A DNA stretch of 64,000 bases from Anopheles merus (taxonomy: Eukaryota; Arthropoda; Insecta; Diptera; Culicidae). The notes beneath the pieces are model-generated. The model was not told the origin of the DNA. It was given only the letters and a program-made list of their open reading frames with translations, and did not search any database. The stretch is taken from NCBI RefSeq assembly GCF_017562075.2, contig NC_054083.1, positions 9,306,768 through 9,370,767 on the forward strand, in the 5' to 3' direction. A program made the position numbers and the translations under genes. This document shows, one piece after another, positions 1 to 10,611 of this stretch. Every line of letters starts with the position of its first letter. The first letter of the stretch is position 1.

Positions 1-205
1 GATTGGTTGATAGTATGGTGTGATGGTTCCGAGTGGTCTGTGGAGTGCGAAGAGTGTGATGGTCCTGGTTGATCAGTAGTATGAGTTTGGTGCGATGGTT
101 CCGGATGTTCTGTGGTCTGTGAATAGTATGATGGTCCCGGCCGATTGGTAGTATGGCTAAGGTGCGATGGTTCCTGCTGTTCTACAGCCTTGCAATGATG
201 TGATA
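1..205 (-). repeat. 36-bp coding tandem repeat (PGPSH repeat)
   Basis: About five imperfect 36-bp units encode alternating PGPSH and PEPSH 12-residue units in the C-terminal part of the Myb/SANT-like protein. The array continues past the window edge. Confidence 0.75.
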
Positions 206-674
206 GCCCCGGTTGATTCAACTCGTAGCGTTTGTCTGCAGAGGATTGCTTGATTCCAACGCATATGCTATCGTCGAATATGGCAGATATCTCTCGCACA
301 TTTGTGATAGCTGCAATACGCTCTTCTAACTCGCTTAGTGTATTAAACGTCAGCTTTCCACCTCCGATTTTCTGCATTCCTTTTTTATTGTAGCCGAGCT
401 TTTTCTTCACGATCGACTTTTTTTTCAATCCATGTCTGCAAAAAAAAAAACGATGAATTTTGAATAATTAAATGGGTTTTGTATTTTCATTAAACATCAA
501 CATACCCTTTTCCAAGCTGCTCTTTCCTTAACTGCTGGGCCTAACGAATTGAGTTCCAAAGCTACCGTTTTCCAAAATCCTGTAGGATTGGAACCCGCAC
601 CCTTAGCTTGCTCTGGATTTCGCTCCATTAGTTCCACCAGTTTTTCCAGCTGACATTTTGTCGAACGAGTTTTC
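1..674 (-). pseudogene. Myb/SANT-like regulatory protein, 3' part (runs off the window)
   Basis: Two exons are visible on the minus strand. The first (674 to 506) is bounded by a CAG acceptor and a GTATG donor and encodes a typical insect Myb/SANT-like N-terminal segment: a helix containing QLEKLVELMERNPE, then FWKTVALELNSLGP and an AAWKR end. The second (435 to 1, continuing outside) starts after a TTTTTTTGCAG acceptor and reads KKKLGYNKKG, a long hydrophilic linker, and then at least four 12-residue repeats of the type TTxxPGPSHxxx. Joining the exons at the visible splice sites gives a short frame ending in TAA; the good downstream frame needs one base fewer in the eight-A run at 418-425. 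It is therefore a frameshifted copy or the site of a sequencing error. Proteins of this family are DNA-binding and often TE-associated. The first exon upstream of 674 was not located. Confidence 0.6.
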
Positions 675-689
675 CTGAAATGTTATAAA

Positions 690-1690
690 CATTGAATTCA
701 TCGATAAAAAACATATTTTTTCAACTTCAAATATCGCTTAATTAGTGTTCAGAAGAAGATATAATTTTTGTTTTCCAAATTTATACACTACTTCTATATC
801 GATCACGCATTACCGACGACGTTTTTGACAGACAATCAGTACTACGAGCTAATCAGAGGATAAACGCGTCAAATTTTGATAATTTTTGTTTGATAAACTA
901 TTCCAGTGTCCTAATAAAAATGAAATTGGTTTGATCTGGTAAGAGCAAAATCGAAAAAAAATATTGATTGCTTTGCTGCATGAACTAGCTTTAAACCAAT
1001 TTTTATTTCGAGAATTATAGATTGCAAACCTGAACATTTTGGAAAATAAAACATTTGACTCAAACTTCCTCCGATAAGCCCACTGTGCTGAGATACCGAT
1101 CGAGTAGATTTGGTACCTGTCAAATGGGCTTTGTTTACTTGGGTTTGTTTACGAATGAGCACACCAGTTGGAACGAAAAGCAACTCAAAGCTACTTTTAC
1201 GTTCATATGTGTTTTTTTTTTTTATATTTGAAATGTTGTACCTTTCGTGGGCGTGCTATATTCTATATCGCCTACGACATGCGTGTGTCCACAGGACGTG
1301 GATTGTGCGATGTTTCACGTCTCCAAACGGCTTCAACGGCCCCGAGAGATACCAACTATCAACTCTAGGCTCTTTCGGATAGTTCAGGACAGCTGCGGAT
1401 AGTTCCGGGCGGTTTCAATGATTCCGATGGCTCCAGTTGCCGCCTAGCGGATGTGGACGTTTCAGAGCTTGGAATGAAGTCTTTCTGACTCACCCTCTAT
1501 AATAACGAAGTCATTCTCAAACGCTTGTCGGTTTTATTTAAATTTGATAATAAACCAATAGGTAACACTCGTGTATTAAAATGCAGTGAAAATTATAAAG
1601 TTGGAGTGCTATGATTGTCGGAAACGCTGGCTACTATTTTCATTTAAAAAGTTGCAAATATGATCTTAAAAATCGGCTGCAATATTTGAG
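690..1690. other. No gene recognised
   Basis: AT-rich sequence upstream of the Myb/SANT-like gene. It probably contains that gene's first exon and promoter, but no exon could be placed with confidence. Open frames here are short and do not resemble proteins. Confidence 0.4.
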
Positions 1691-1699
1691 CTGCCTATC

Positions 1700-1827
1700 T
1701 ATTGTTCCTCTTCTGCTTGGCGTTACGTCTTAGGCTGGCATGTCGGCCAATATAGCCAATATCGAGACTTATGTCGTACCACGCAGTCGGATAGTCAGTC
1801 CTTGCTACGGAGTATCTAAGGCTCGTA
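1700..1827 (-). mobile_element. SINE fragment (3' half), split by a Tc1-type element
   Basis: Read on the minus strand this is the tail half of a tRNA-derived SINE, with the diagnostic GGCATGTC...GACGTAACGCC...AGAAGA end shared with copies at 28.6 and 35.9 kb. The element abuts the Tc1-type TIR at 1828; the promoter half appears to resume at 3717. Confidence 0.55.
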
Positions 1828-1908
1828 CAGTATCGGACAATAAGATAGGGCCTTATTTTTGGGACAGGTTTATGCACCCGTTGGAACAGGTTTATGTGTG
1901 GTTTGTAG

Positions 1909-2000
1909 TTGTGTGTGTGTGCATGTGTGTATGTGTTTGTGTTTGTATGTTTTATGTGTCTGTGTGTGTTTGAGTGTGTATTTGTGTGTGTGTTCGTGTC
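1909..2000. repeat. Imperfect (GT)n tract
   Basis: GT dinucleotides with TT and AT interruptions, 80 bp inside the left terminus of Tc1-type copy 1. It is the counterpart, in opposite sense, of the CA tract near the right terminus. Confidence 0.9.
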
Positions 2001-2539
2001 AAAAGTATGTCGTTTCGGATCGATTTGTAAGTTTTTTTGTGTGTTTTGGGTTTAGCTTTTTGTTGTTATTAGCAGGGCCTGCCGTAACCGCAGCCCTTGT
2101 CATGGTTGCTTCTAAACATTTTTTAATACTTTATTTGCAATTTTCTGGAATATTCTTTATTGTGACTTTCCTTCACTACGTCCTTCCAAAAACTGATCCC
2201 TATTTCGCGTTTCGTTTCCATCCTGCCGCTCTCACATGCGATCTCACCGAGTCGCTCCTCTCTTGAAAACGCGCTTCTCTGTTGAACTCTTCTCACCGTG
2301 TGGTATCTCACCGTGCAATCTCTCACGTTCGCTTTTCGGCAAGCTGCGAGTCTCTCAATTGTTGATAGGCTTCTCGTTCTATCGCTATTTCTCTCTTTAT
2401 CTTTCCCTCTCGCGACCATTTCTACGCTACGCTTTAGTGCTAATAAATCTTTTATTTTAGATTTAGTTCTAAATTCTTATTATTATTGTTTTTGTTATTA
2501 TTCTTGTTCTTATTATTATTATTATTATTATTACTGTTA

Positions 2540-2782
2540 TTCTCTACACCGCCCTCGCGATCAGTGTTTCTTCGATACATAAACAATCTCACGGTATTCC
2601 TTCGCCGTGGTTTTCCTAGGACGTCCGGGTGACTTGCGCGTTTCGGTTGTCCGAAGCACGTTTGCCACAAAAGCGCGCAATCGTTCCATCACGTATTCGA
2701 TCGTTTAGAGCTTAATGCCAGCAGCCGCCAATCGCTTTATGATATGGCGCTGATAATCGGTACAACGTTTACCTTGACCCAT
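2540..2782 (-). pseudogene. Tc1-like transposase N-terminal remnant
   Basis: From the ATG at 2782 the minus strand reads MGQGKRCTDYQRHIIKRLAA, then an in-frame stop, then a segment ending KSPGRPRKTTAKEYR and a stop. The GRPRKT box after a helix-turn-helix is typical of the paired-like DNA-binding domain of Tc1/IS630 transposases. The catalytic DDE/D region is absent, so the element must rely on a transposase from elsewhere. The same remnant occurs at 45068-45324 in copy 2. Confidence 0.65.
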
Positions 2783-3379
2783 TATTACAAAAACTGCTTG
2801 CTTGGACCGTAAAGAACGCACTGGTTTAAAACTTGGACACGGATGATGCCGTGCACTGCCTGCGTTCTTCTTCTATACGTGATGAATTACATCGTTGTCG
2901 AGCAGCAAAAAAAGCGTATAGATAAAAACTATCAATGAGTAATCTAGTGAGCGTCTACCCATTCAGATCGAGAACAGAATACTGCCACGTTCATGAAACA
3001 AAACGCGCATTGAAAATAACACCTGCGCGCTTGCTCAATGCACGTACAAAGTTTCCCATGCGCACACAACGTTCAACGCAGAGATGCACGCAGGCTTTTC
3101 AATGGCGTGCACTGGCGAACCATCTGTGAGGAAATGCAGAGTTCATAGCTATTGTGCGCGCTTCCATTTCGCACCGTTGTCGCATTCTCATTCATCAAAG
3201 AGCAGACCTATCGCTGCTGCTATCGATGCAAACTTTCACTTTTATCCAAATGCGAACGCATGCTGTGTCACATGATAACAACTATTATCAGAATACTTTT
3301 GACGCAATATGACATCATGTAAAGCAACGTTTCTTCCGACACAAACCCGTGCACTCGCAGATGCACGCATAAGAACATT

Positions 3380-3665
<286 letters not shown>

Positions 3666-3716
3666 AATTGCACGGTGCGATGAAAAAAAGGCCCTATCTT
3701 ATTGTCCGATACTGTT

Positions 3717-3765
3717 CCCTGCTGTTGACGTGCATGTTGATAACTGTACCACTTGACCGTTCCGT
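3717..3765 (-). mobile_element. SINE fragment (5' promoter half)
   Basis: The stretch reading TGACGTGCATGTTG...AACTGTACCAC...GACCG matches, on the minus strand, the B-box and A-box end of the SINE family, with a short internal deletion. It lies directly after the Tc1-type element and probably completes the SINE begun at 1700. Confidence 0.4.
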
Positions 3766-3894
3766 CTGTATTGTTTGTTATTATTGTTAGAATTGTTATT
3801 GTTAAGTATTGTTTTTAAGGTAGCATTGAAATAAACAAGCAAAAATCTTTCCCTTACTATTCAGTTATTTTTAAGTCATCAAGCTTAACAGGGA

Positions 3895-4078
3895 AGCACC
3901 TTAGTTCAATCATCATCACGGTCGCCTTCAAAACATGCCTGTCGTGGAATCAAATCTCATTTGGGGAACGTCCTGCGTAGTAAGAATAGACTATCCAACA
4001 GCGTGACTCTGAATAAGTCTCGAGAGTCTGTATTTGTTGGTTTATCCACGAAGGACGTAACGCCAAGTAGAAGAAGAA
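3895..4078 (+). mobile_element. Diverged SINE
   Basis: Plus-strand tRNA-derived SINE relic: a decayed B-box around ACATGCCTGTCGTGGAATC, an internal body, and the family's GACGTAACGCCAAGTAGAAGAA end. It is much more diverged than the 27.5-kb copy. The rest of 3770-4640 is AT-rich and holds no gene I can recognise. Confidence 0.5.
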
Positions 4079-4677
4079 TTTACTTGTCATCATAACGTAT
4101 TTTAGTAACAAGTTATTGAATAATTAATAGCGCCAATTATTTCAATTTTAACATTTTACATTAGGTTTTTTGTGTGCTTGAGACAATTTTTTTTACATAA
4201 AACTCTTGAGAAATCTTCAATACTTTGTTTGACATACAATTACAAATTTCAATACAACATTATTACTCTAAATCAGAATCTGATTCACGAAGAATGTGCG
4301 CTCTGCGCGTTTATCAACTGCTTCGAAGTAATCATAGTAATCATATCGATCGATATAGACTATTTTTCTCGTTTGCGATACAAATTACCGACTTTTTTAA
4401 CGACTGCTCGTCTTTTTACCGACTATTGCTAAGGCAGCCATGACAGTTGTTTCCACCGTTTTATCGATCGACAAAATTGCCAATTCGCGATACCAACCCG
4501 CCATGTTTGTTATTATATTGGTCGATATTGATAGATTGATCGATTGGTGGTTAACGTCGTTGGCGATAGGTCCCAGTGTCTCAGTTTAGTTATAGCTGCT
4601 TTAACTGTTTGTTGAGAATCGTCAAAAAATAGGTTATTCGCAATACGCCTTATACACGTACAAATACGCATACGGAA

Positions 4678-5040
4678 ATGGACACGAATACGGAAATACA
4701 CCCAGCTATATCTTCAAATATGGAAACGGATTCTAATACAGACATGTATACAGATGTATCTTATAATAGCGATGAACTAGAGGAAATATTGAAAGAAATA
4801 GCGGAAGAAGAAGATATGGAGGACGATGATATAGAACTAGTACCATCATTGGACGCAATACAATGGTCTGAATTTTTGGGCCGACAAAATTCGTTTGAAT
4901 TTCCTGGTAAAAAAGGTATACAGATTGAGCATTCGGGCAAAATTACTGCTGGAGAATCACTATCATTATTTATAAATAATGCTGTACTGAAACTGATAGC
5001 AAATGAAACAAACAAGTACGCTGAAGCAACCCGCTGCGCA
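4678..5040 (+). pseudogene. piggyBac-like transposase, N-terminal fragment
   Basis: The frame opens at the ATG at 4678 and encodes an acidic N-terminus (about 60 residues rich in D/E), then FEFPGKKGIQIEHSG, ESLSLFINNAVLKLI and ANETNKYAE. The acidic head, the F.F.GK.G...G block and the ETN.YA motif are hallmarks of PGBD/piggyBac transposases (DDE_Tnp_1_7). Homology stops at about residue 120; the tail of the 159-residue frame (to 5157) is unrelated sequence of the next element. The catalytic domain is missing. The region just upstream (4500-4600) resembles 24685-24760, so a shared TE end may lie there. Confidence 0.7.
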
Positions 5041-5552
5041 GATTCGAGCAGTTTTCTGCGTAGTTTTTTGCGTCGTTTTGTGTCAAAAAATACGCAAAAA
5101 ACAGTGCTGGACTTCAGCCGAAACTACGATGGCTACCGTATTTATTGCAGTTTTTGAAGGCGCGGAGAGCGAGAGAGCAAATGCAAACAAACGGCTATCT
5201 CTTTCTACCAATTCAAATTTGGCGCAATGTAATTGTGTTGGTGGATAACGTTAAAAATAAATTTAAACACTAATGCGCGCTGTATATATCCATATATTTA
5301 AAAGGCGCAAAAAGGTATTGGTTTATGTTATGGGAGTATTGCATGTATTGCACACATGTACTGGTGCTGCTACTCGTCCTCTCTTCATTTCGTTCGTTCC
5401 ACACACTACTACTCCTGGTATTGATATTGTCGCTGTATTGCTGTCGCCGTCTCATATCCGTTCGAGACTTGCGCGTGTGCAGTGACTAGTTTGCGGGCTG
5501 TTTTTTTCATGCGAGTTTTTGCAGATTAAGCTGCGCATACATATATACATTG
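5030..5552. promoter_or_regulatory. Upstream region of the DUF4806-type gene
   Basis: Region between the piggyBac fragment and the first splice donor of the next gene. It carries clustered TTTTTGCG/CGCAAAAA motifs at 5075-5105 and AAAGGCGC-type motifs near 5290-5310, as often found in subterminal regions of DNA transposons. A non-coding first exon must end at 5552. I could not identify the element terminus. Confidence 0.3.
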
Positions 5553-7104
5553 GTAAGTATTTATTTATTTATTATTCGAATTCTTACGTGCCGTGGTTGA
5601 CTCGATCGCTGGATTGACCTGGCCTCGGTCAACATGTCCCATGCCCGTTCCGATTTGACCGGTTGACCGCGATGGACACGGATGTGTATGATTCAAATTT
5701 AATATTTACTCCTTCTTCTAGTCAACCATGAATCCGGAAGGGCACTCCAGCGGAACTTTTCGGTACAGTGCGGCTTATTGGCTACCGCAGGGCTGTACCA
5801 GCGCCACCTCCACAGCCACCTCCACAGCCACCTCCACAGCCACCTCAACAGCCACCTCCACAGCCACCACCACTAGCACCACCTCCACCACTTCTACCAC
5901 TCGAACCACCGGCACCACGAGCACCATACAAATTCTAAGTAACACCGTGATCCGTCCAGCTAAACCCGATGCCATAGGAAACGAGAAAAAAGTAGTTATT
6001 CTTACTCCGGAACAGTTCCGATCAATGAAGAAGCGTTCGATGGCTATGGAGGAAATGGGTCGGCCAGGTGGCAAGCAGGCCAAGTTTTCTAACCTACCAG
6101 GACATCGGCCTTCTGTTCCGATTGGCCAGGAGTCCAGTTTCCCCGCCATGCCAATATCCATTTCTATGCGGAAGGTTATGGGTAATCGCCCCGCCATTAC
6201 CACCGCCAACACCACCGTCCGTACCACCGCCATCACCACCGCCATCACCACCGCCAACACCACCGCCAACACCACCGTCCGTACCACCGCCAACACGACC
6301 GTCCGTACCACCGCCAACACAACCGCCAACACGACCGTCCGTACCACCGCCAACACAACCGCCAACACCACCGCCAACTGTACCATTTCAGACTCGCTCC
6401 CCGAGACCATCGCTACCGTCAAAAACGAAATTCCGCGCCGCCCTACCGTCGTTCCTGCAACAGTTCCTGCTGTCCGTGCAACGGATGCTCCTGCCGTTGC
6501 TCCTCCTCTGACCGATGTGCTGCAGGTGATAACCGAGCTGTCAGCCAATATGAACCGCCGCTTTGACGAACTCGCCGCGGAAATTGTTACCCTCAAAAAG
6601 GACGTAACAGTCACCAGGAAGACCGCCATGGCTACAGAGATAAGCCTTAACAAATTGTACAAAATAGTATGTGCCGATCCAGACGGTTACGCGCTTCCGG
6701 CGACGGACGGTTTCACGCTGCAACCCATACGGTCAGAGGAGGAGCTGAAAAGCATGGAGCAGAAGTTGACGGACAAGCAACATGCAAAGAACTGCCTGGC
6801 ATGGTTGCAGAACGAGGTGGTGGCAACGGATCCCACCAAACGGTTGAGGGTGGTGCGGGATCTTGTTTTTGACGGTGGATTTATTTCGCGATGCCGGTGG
6901 TCTCAGCGAAACGGAAAGGTGTCGATGGCACATTTTCCCAATGTATGCGAGCTATTCCGCAAAGCCGCAGCGACATCAAAAGCGCCCATCACCACAGCAT
7001 ATGTGGTGGATTTTTTTAAACGCGTGTTGCGGTATCCGCCCAAATCTAATAATGTTAATAATGAACTAATGGACTCTGTAAATAATAATGATAATCTAGG
7101 TTAG
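5553..7104 (+). CDS. DUF4806-type protein, probable accessory protein of a two-gene transposon
   Basis: The coding exon starts at the ATG at 5728, six bases after the acceptor CTTCTTCTAG of a 169-bp intron in the 5' leader (donor TTGGTAAGT at 5553). It encodes 458 residues. An N-terminal Ser/Thr/Ala repeat (residues 25-65, 12-bp DNA unit) is followed by a second Thr/Ala/Asn repeat (about 158-220), a predicted coiled coil (about 262-313, LSANMNRRFDELAAEIVTLK) and a C-terminal domain (about 328-440) with EELKSMEQKL, a GGFISRCRW turn and FKRVLRY, matching the DUF4806 pattern. That domain has no established biochemical role that I know of. The gene converges on the transposase at 7351-9827, 246 bp from stop to stop, which suggests both belong to one mobile element. 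The frame is intact. DNA binding or transposase partnering is inference. Confidence 0.72.
5803..5875 (+). repeat. 12-bp coding tandem repeat
   Basis: About six copies of GCCACCTCCACA encode Ser-Thr-Ala-Thr units near the N-terminus of the DUF4806-type protein. Confidence 0.85.
6197..6385 (+). repeat. 12-bp coding tandem repeat, second block
   Basis: About 15 imperfect copies of ACCACCGCCAAC, with CGTCC and ATCACC variants, encode Thr-Thr-Ala-Asn/Val-Arg units. In another frame the same DNA reads as proline-rich, which is a shadow. Confidence 0.85.
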
Positions 7105-7350
7105 TTTAGTGTAAGTTTTTTTTTCATAGCATAGGTTACCATGTTAAGTTTAGTTTTGTTTAGCACTGTTAAGTTTTTTTTTTTTGTTGAATTATTGTGA
7201 TATTAATTAACTAATGAACTATTAATTTTTGAATACAAAAAATGCATTCTGCCAAACACTAAGACCTAAGATAATTTCTCATTATTTTCCTTCTTGATCC
7301 GAAATACTTAACCAGGGTTTTGGGAAGAGGCATTTTTTTACATTTATTTC
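7105..7350. other. Convergent 3' intergenic region
   Basis: Short shared 3' region of the two converging genes. On the minus strand AATAAA follows the transposase stop within a few bases (about 7341-7346), a plausible cleavage signal. No canonical plus-strand AATAAA was seen. Confidence 0.5.
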
Positions 7351-9827
7351 TTAGCAAATGTAAGTGTGTGTCAACGGCACAAACATAAAAACCCCTTCCT
7401 GTCCCGTCTCCACTGCAGCTGCCTTGCACATAAGCGTACTGCTGGCGTAGTGTTGCAGTTCGCCCATATTCAAATCTGCCATGTTAGCAGAGTAAATATT
7501 CGCCTCCGATGAAAGGCAAGGTTCCGTAAAGGCAGGCACCTGTTTGTAAAACGCGTACCCCTGTACCGTAACGTCCTTGCCTGTTTTTGTGGCCGTTTCG
7601 TAACGGACCACCTCGCCCGAGTTGGTCATAAACCATTGATCGCGAAAGTTTTTTCGCAACGCGAAGCCCTGCCGTACGGTCGTTATGGTGTCGACACCAA
7701 CCGTGCGCACCGATGGTTCGTCTACCGGTTTGTTTTGCTGACGCTTGGCAACAACGACTTGTTGCAGTTCCAGCAAACGATGGACCGCTTGTACCAGGCT
7801 GTGCCTCCCGGAATGCACCAACTTTTTGAGGTCATGCAAAAATGCCTCAAAAATGAACGCCGATATGGTTTTCAGTCCATCGAACCTGCAAACGTCATTG
7901 TAAACGTGCAGCAAGTTATGCACGTTGCTATTAATGAGAACCGGGCTGTACAGATCTCCATAGGCTGCCACAAACCTATGCAAATAAGAGTCTGCCAGTT
8001 CCCATTTAGCGCGATGGTATGTGGTGGACATAAACGTCACAGCCATCATCAACAACATGAAGTGTTGGTACGCTGCATCGTTAAGCCTATCCTTCAGAAC
8101 AACGAAACCGGCAACCAGCAGAAACATCCTATACTCCGAAGCTTTCCAGAGATGGATGTATCGCAGGTCGCGCAGTTTACGTTGGTAATCTGATGGCAAC
8201 CTTAACAGACGCAAGTGCGCCGACACTTCACGTTGCTGGCGACGTGGCAAGTAACAAGGTACGCCAGGGAAGCCATTTATCCACAAATGTAACAACTTTG
8301 CCTCTACGCCCTTGTATATTAGGTGCATGTCTTCGGCTGACACAAAATCGTCAACGATATCGCAACCTAACAGACTCGTAAAGGGCGTAGGGTTGTTGAC
8401 ATGTGTTGGATATTTGTCGTCACAAAAATCCTTATGGTTCCGAAGCGGGCATTGTTCAGCATACCGGAAGTACATCCGATGTCCATCCAATTCACCCACG
8501 ATTGTGCACTTCATGCAGGCGCTGTACGCATTATGCGATTTAACACCTGAAAGAAAAAAAATACACAAAAAATCAGAAATAACTCGTTTCACCGCATATA
8601 AATGTAAAGGTTAAGTGGACAAACGCATAACGTATTGCAAGAGATTTCTTGTTACAACGGTTTAGTCGTAATGAAAGCGTTGACTGTAAATAGTGCATTT
8701 TATCAACATACCTTTAATAAATGCTCGTGCCGGAGCATCTGCAATTATTGCACGCGCTTCCACCCAGTAAGAGCGGGATTGAATTGTCAGACCTGACACA
8801 TACAGTCTGTTCATTTCGTCCACAAACGGCTGCAAAAACTCCTTGACGAATAACGGTTTTGATTCGCCACAGAATATCGCAACCGTCATTACAGGAGTAT
8901 GTGGCACGTTATGAGCCTGCATGAGAATCGGCCAAAATTGGGTCCGACTGCTCTTGTACAGGGGTAGGCCGTCCACAAAAATGTTCAACTCGAACCCCTC
9001 CTGGGTTGGCTGACAATCGCTGGAATAGAAAAAACAAAAAAAAAATTATGAGCACATGACCAGGAGCACTGTGAGTTAAATGAGATTTAAAACATGCTTA
9101 CCGAAAATATGATATCAGGCATTTTTCCACACCCTGGTACCACAGCTGCCCACCTGCGATTGGTGTAAGGGCTGTCTCCGGTGCTCTGGACGCGGGCGTG
9201 TTCATCAACGTCCGTGCATCTCGGGGCAATTTGGTCTGAAGGAAGTGATGTCGCAAATGGCCCAGCAAAAGGTTCAAACTGCGATGGGTTTGTCCAGTTT
9301 GCAGGGCCCACATCCTTAAGCCATCCTCGCACGAAAGATCTCCGTACGGATGGTCTGGCATTTCCACCTCGACCTGGATATCCTCCACGTCGGTATCCTC
9401 GCCGCTGCTTGCGTCGGTCGTATTTTCCTCCTCGCTTTCGCTAAGCGGAGCAGCATCGTCTGCAACATAACATACACATGAGAGCACAACATAAGCAGCA
9501 TACAGCATAACGATCGTTACTTACCGATCACTTCCATGGGCATCGCAACATCTTCAAACTGCACTGGCACAGCATCACGCGTTCGGTCATCTAAAATATA
9601 GCCACGGGAACCATTTTTAATGCCAAACCATTTAATAAAATATGCCACTGATCGTTATTTTCACCGTTCAGCATATAACCACCGTTCACCGATCACTTAC
9701 CCACAGTCGGAGGTTCTGGCTGCTGGGCAAGAAGGAGTTCCCTTTCCACTTCCTCCAGACGCCGCTTGTAGAGCCGGGCAATTGCGTGGGACATCAAGCC
9801 ACTTTTCTTGTCCTGGTTCGAGGCCAT
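7351..9827 (-). CDS. Tnp2-like 'transposase domain' protein, five exons, intact
   Basis: Exons 9827-9701, 9590-9525, 9459-9102, 9019-8712 and 8546-7351 all have GT donors and AG acceptors and join in one frame of 2055 bases (684 residues). The N-terminus (MASNQDKKSG) has a basic, coiled-coil-like helix; residues about 65-95 are acidic. Recognisable blocks are NIFVDGLPLYKS (D200), FLQPFVDEMN, DAPARAFIKG, a CMKC zinc-like pair (297-300), AEDMHLIYKGVEAKLL (D359), YIHLWKASEYR, VVLKD, INSNVHNLLHVYNDV and AFIFEAF (E520). This order matches the animal 'transposase domain' family that I relate to CACTA Tnp2 transposases. D200, D359 and E520 are candidate catalytic acids (inference). Neighbour: the convergent DUF4806-type gene. 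Decayed relatives lie at 28.9-30.8 and 33.8-35.7 kb. The superfamily name is less certain than the gene structure. Confidence 0.8.
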
Positions 9828-10611
9828 TTTCACGCTTTCTATCGAGAAAGTTTTCACGGGAGAGATGCGCACTGGTTGAATTTGAGTTGACGTTTGTTTA
9901 CATTTTCTATCGGTACCAATACCGGTCTTTACATTGGGCTACACGCGAGAAAGAGATAGCACTACTCAAAGAATGAAAACGCAAGACGGCTGACAGCTAT
10001 TGGCCGTCTGACGCACCAACACATCGATACCTGTCACAGCGCGCTCAGGCGAGGGGTAGGAAGCAGAGCCAGGGACGGGTAGCTCGACGAGCTGCTCGAC
10101 AAATTTGCCGTAGGAGGGAAAAAGAAAGCATGAGAAAATCCGCGAAAGGGAATGATTTCTTCCGTCGCTTTGCACAGGGGGAATATGTTAGCACGTTTTT
10201 GAGTTGACTGTGTTGGCTGCGTGAAAAATGTAAACAACACAACTGCTGTCACCTAGCGGCCAAGATATTTAGATAAACCAAGTAAGAAAAGGTGCCGCTA
10301 GGTGACGTAAATGTTGTTGTCAACTGAAAGAGACAAACATATAAATTGCGAAAGAGATGAGGAGACGAGATCCAGCCTCCGGTCATACACCCCGTAAAGG
10401 TCGAGCATAAGGGCATAGACAGGAAACGGCGCGAAACTATTCCCAGTAGCAAATACGAGTGTGACCGGACAAGTTAAAAATACAGAATTTGAATCAAACG
10501 TTAAAGATCACTTTCTTATTTAAAACACCCGGAAAGAAATTGTTACCGAAGTAACAAAGTTTTAAATTTACACACTTGTATTTTCGCGAGTTATTAATTT
10601 ACGGCATAAAA
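9828..10611. other. 5' flank of the transposase and probable 5' LTR/leader of a BEL element
   Basis: The first 200 bases are the likely promoter of the minus-strand transposase. From about 10187 on, a TGTT-starting stretch with a short inverted repeat (CACCTAGCGGC at 10250 and GCCGCTAGGTG at 10292) leads into the BEL gag and probably contains its 5' LTR or leader. LTR ends could not be fixed because no second LTR is present. Confidence 0.35.

Noticed and set aside
5775..6662. 295-codon minus-strand frame opposite the DUF4806-type gene
   Set aside because: Val-rich shadow of the Thr-repeat coding sequence; the plus frame has a recognisable domain and splice site.
7636..8193. 185-codon plus-strand frame
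   Set aside because: Antisense shadow of exon 5 of the Tnp2-like transposase.
5030..10260. CACTA-type terminal inverted repeats around the DUF4806/transposase pair
   Set aside because: I compared 5030-5550 with the reverse complement of 9830-10260 and found only short matches (for example CTATCTCTTTCT), not a convincing TIR or target duplication.
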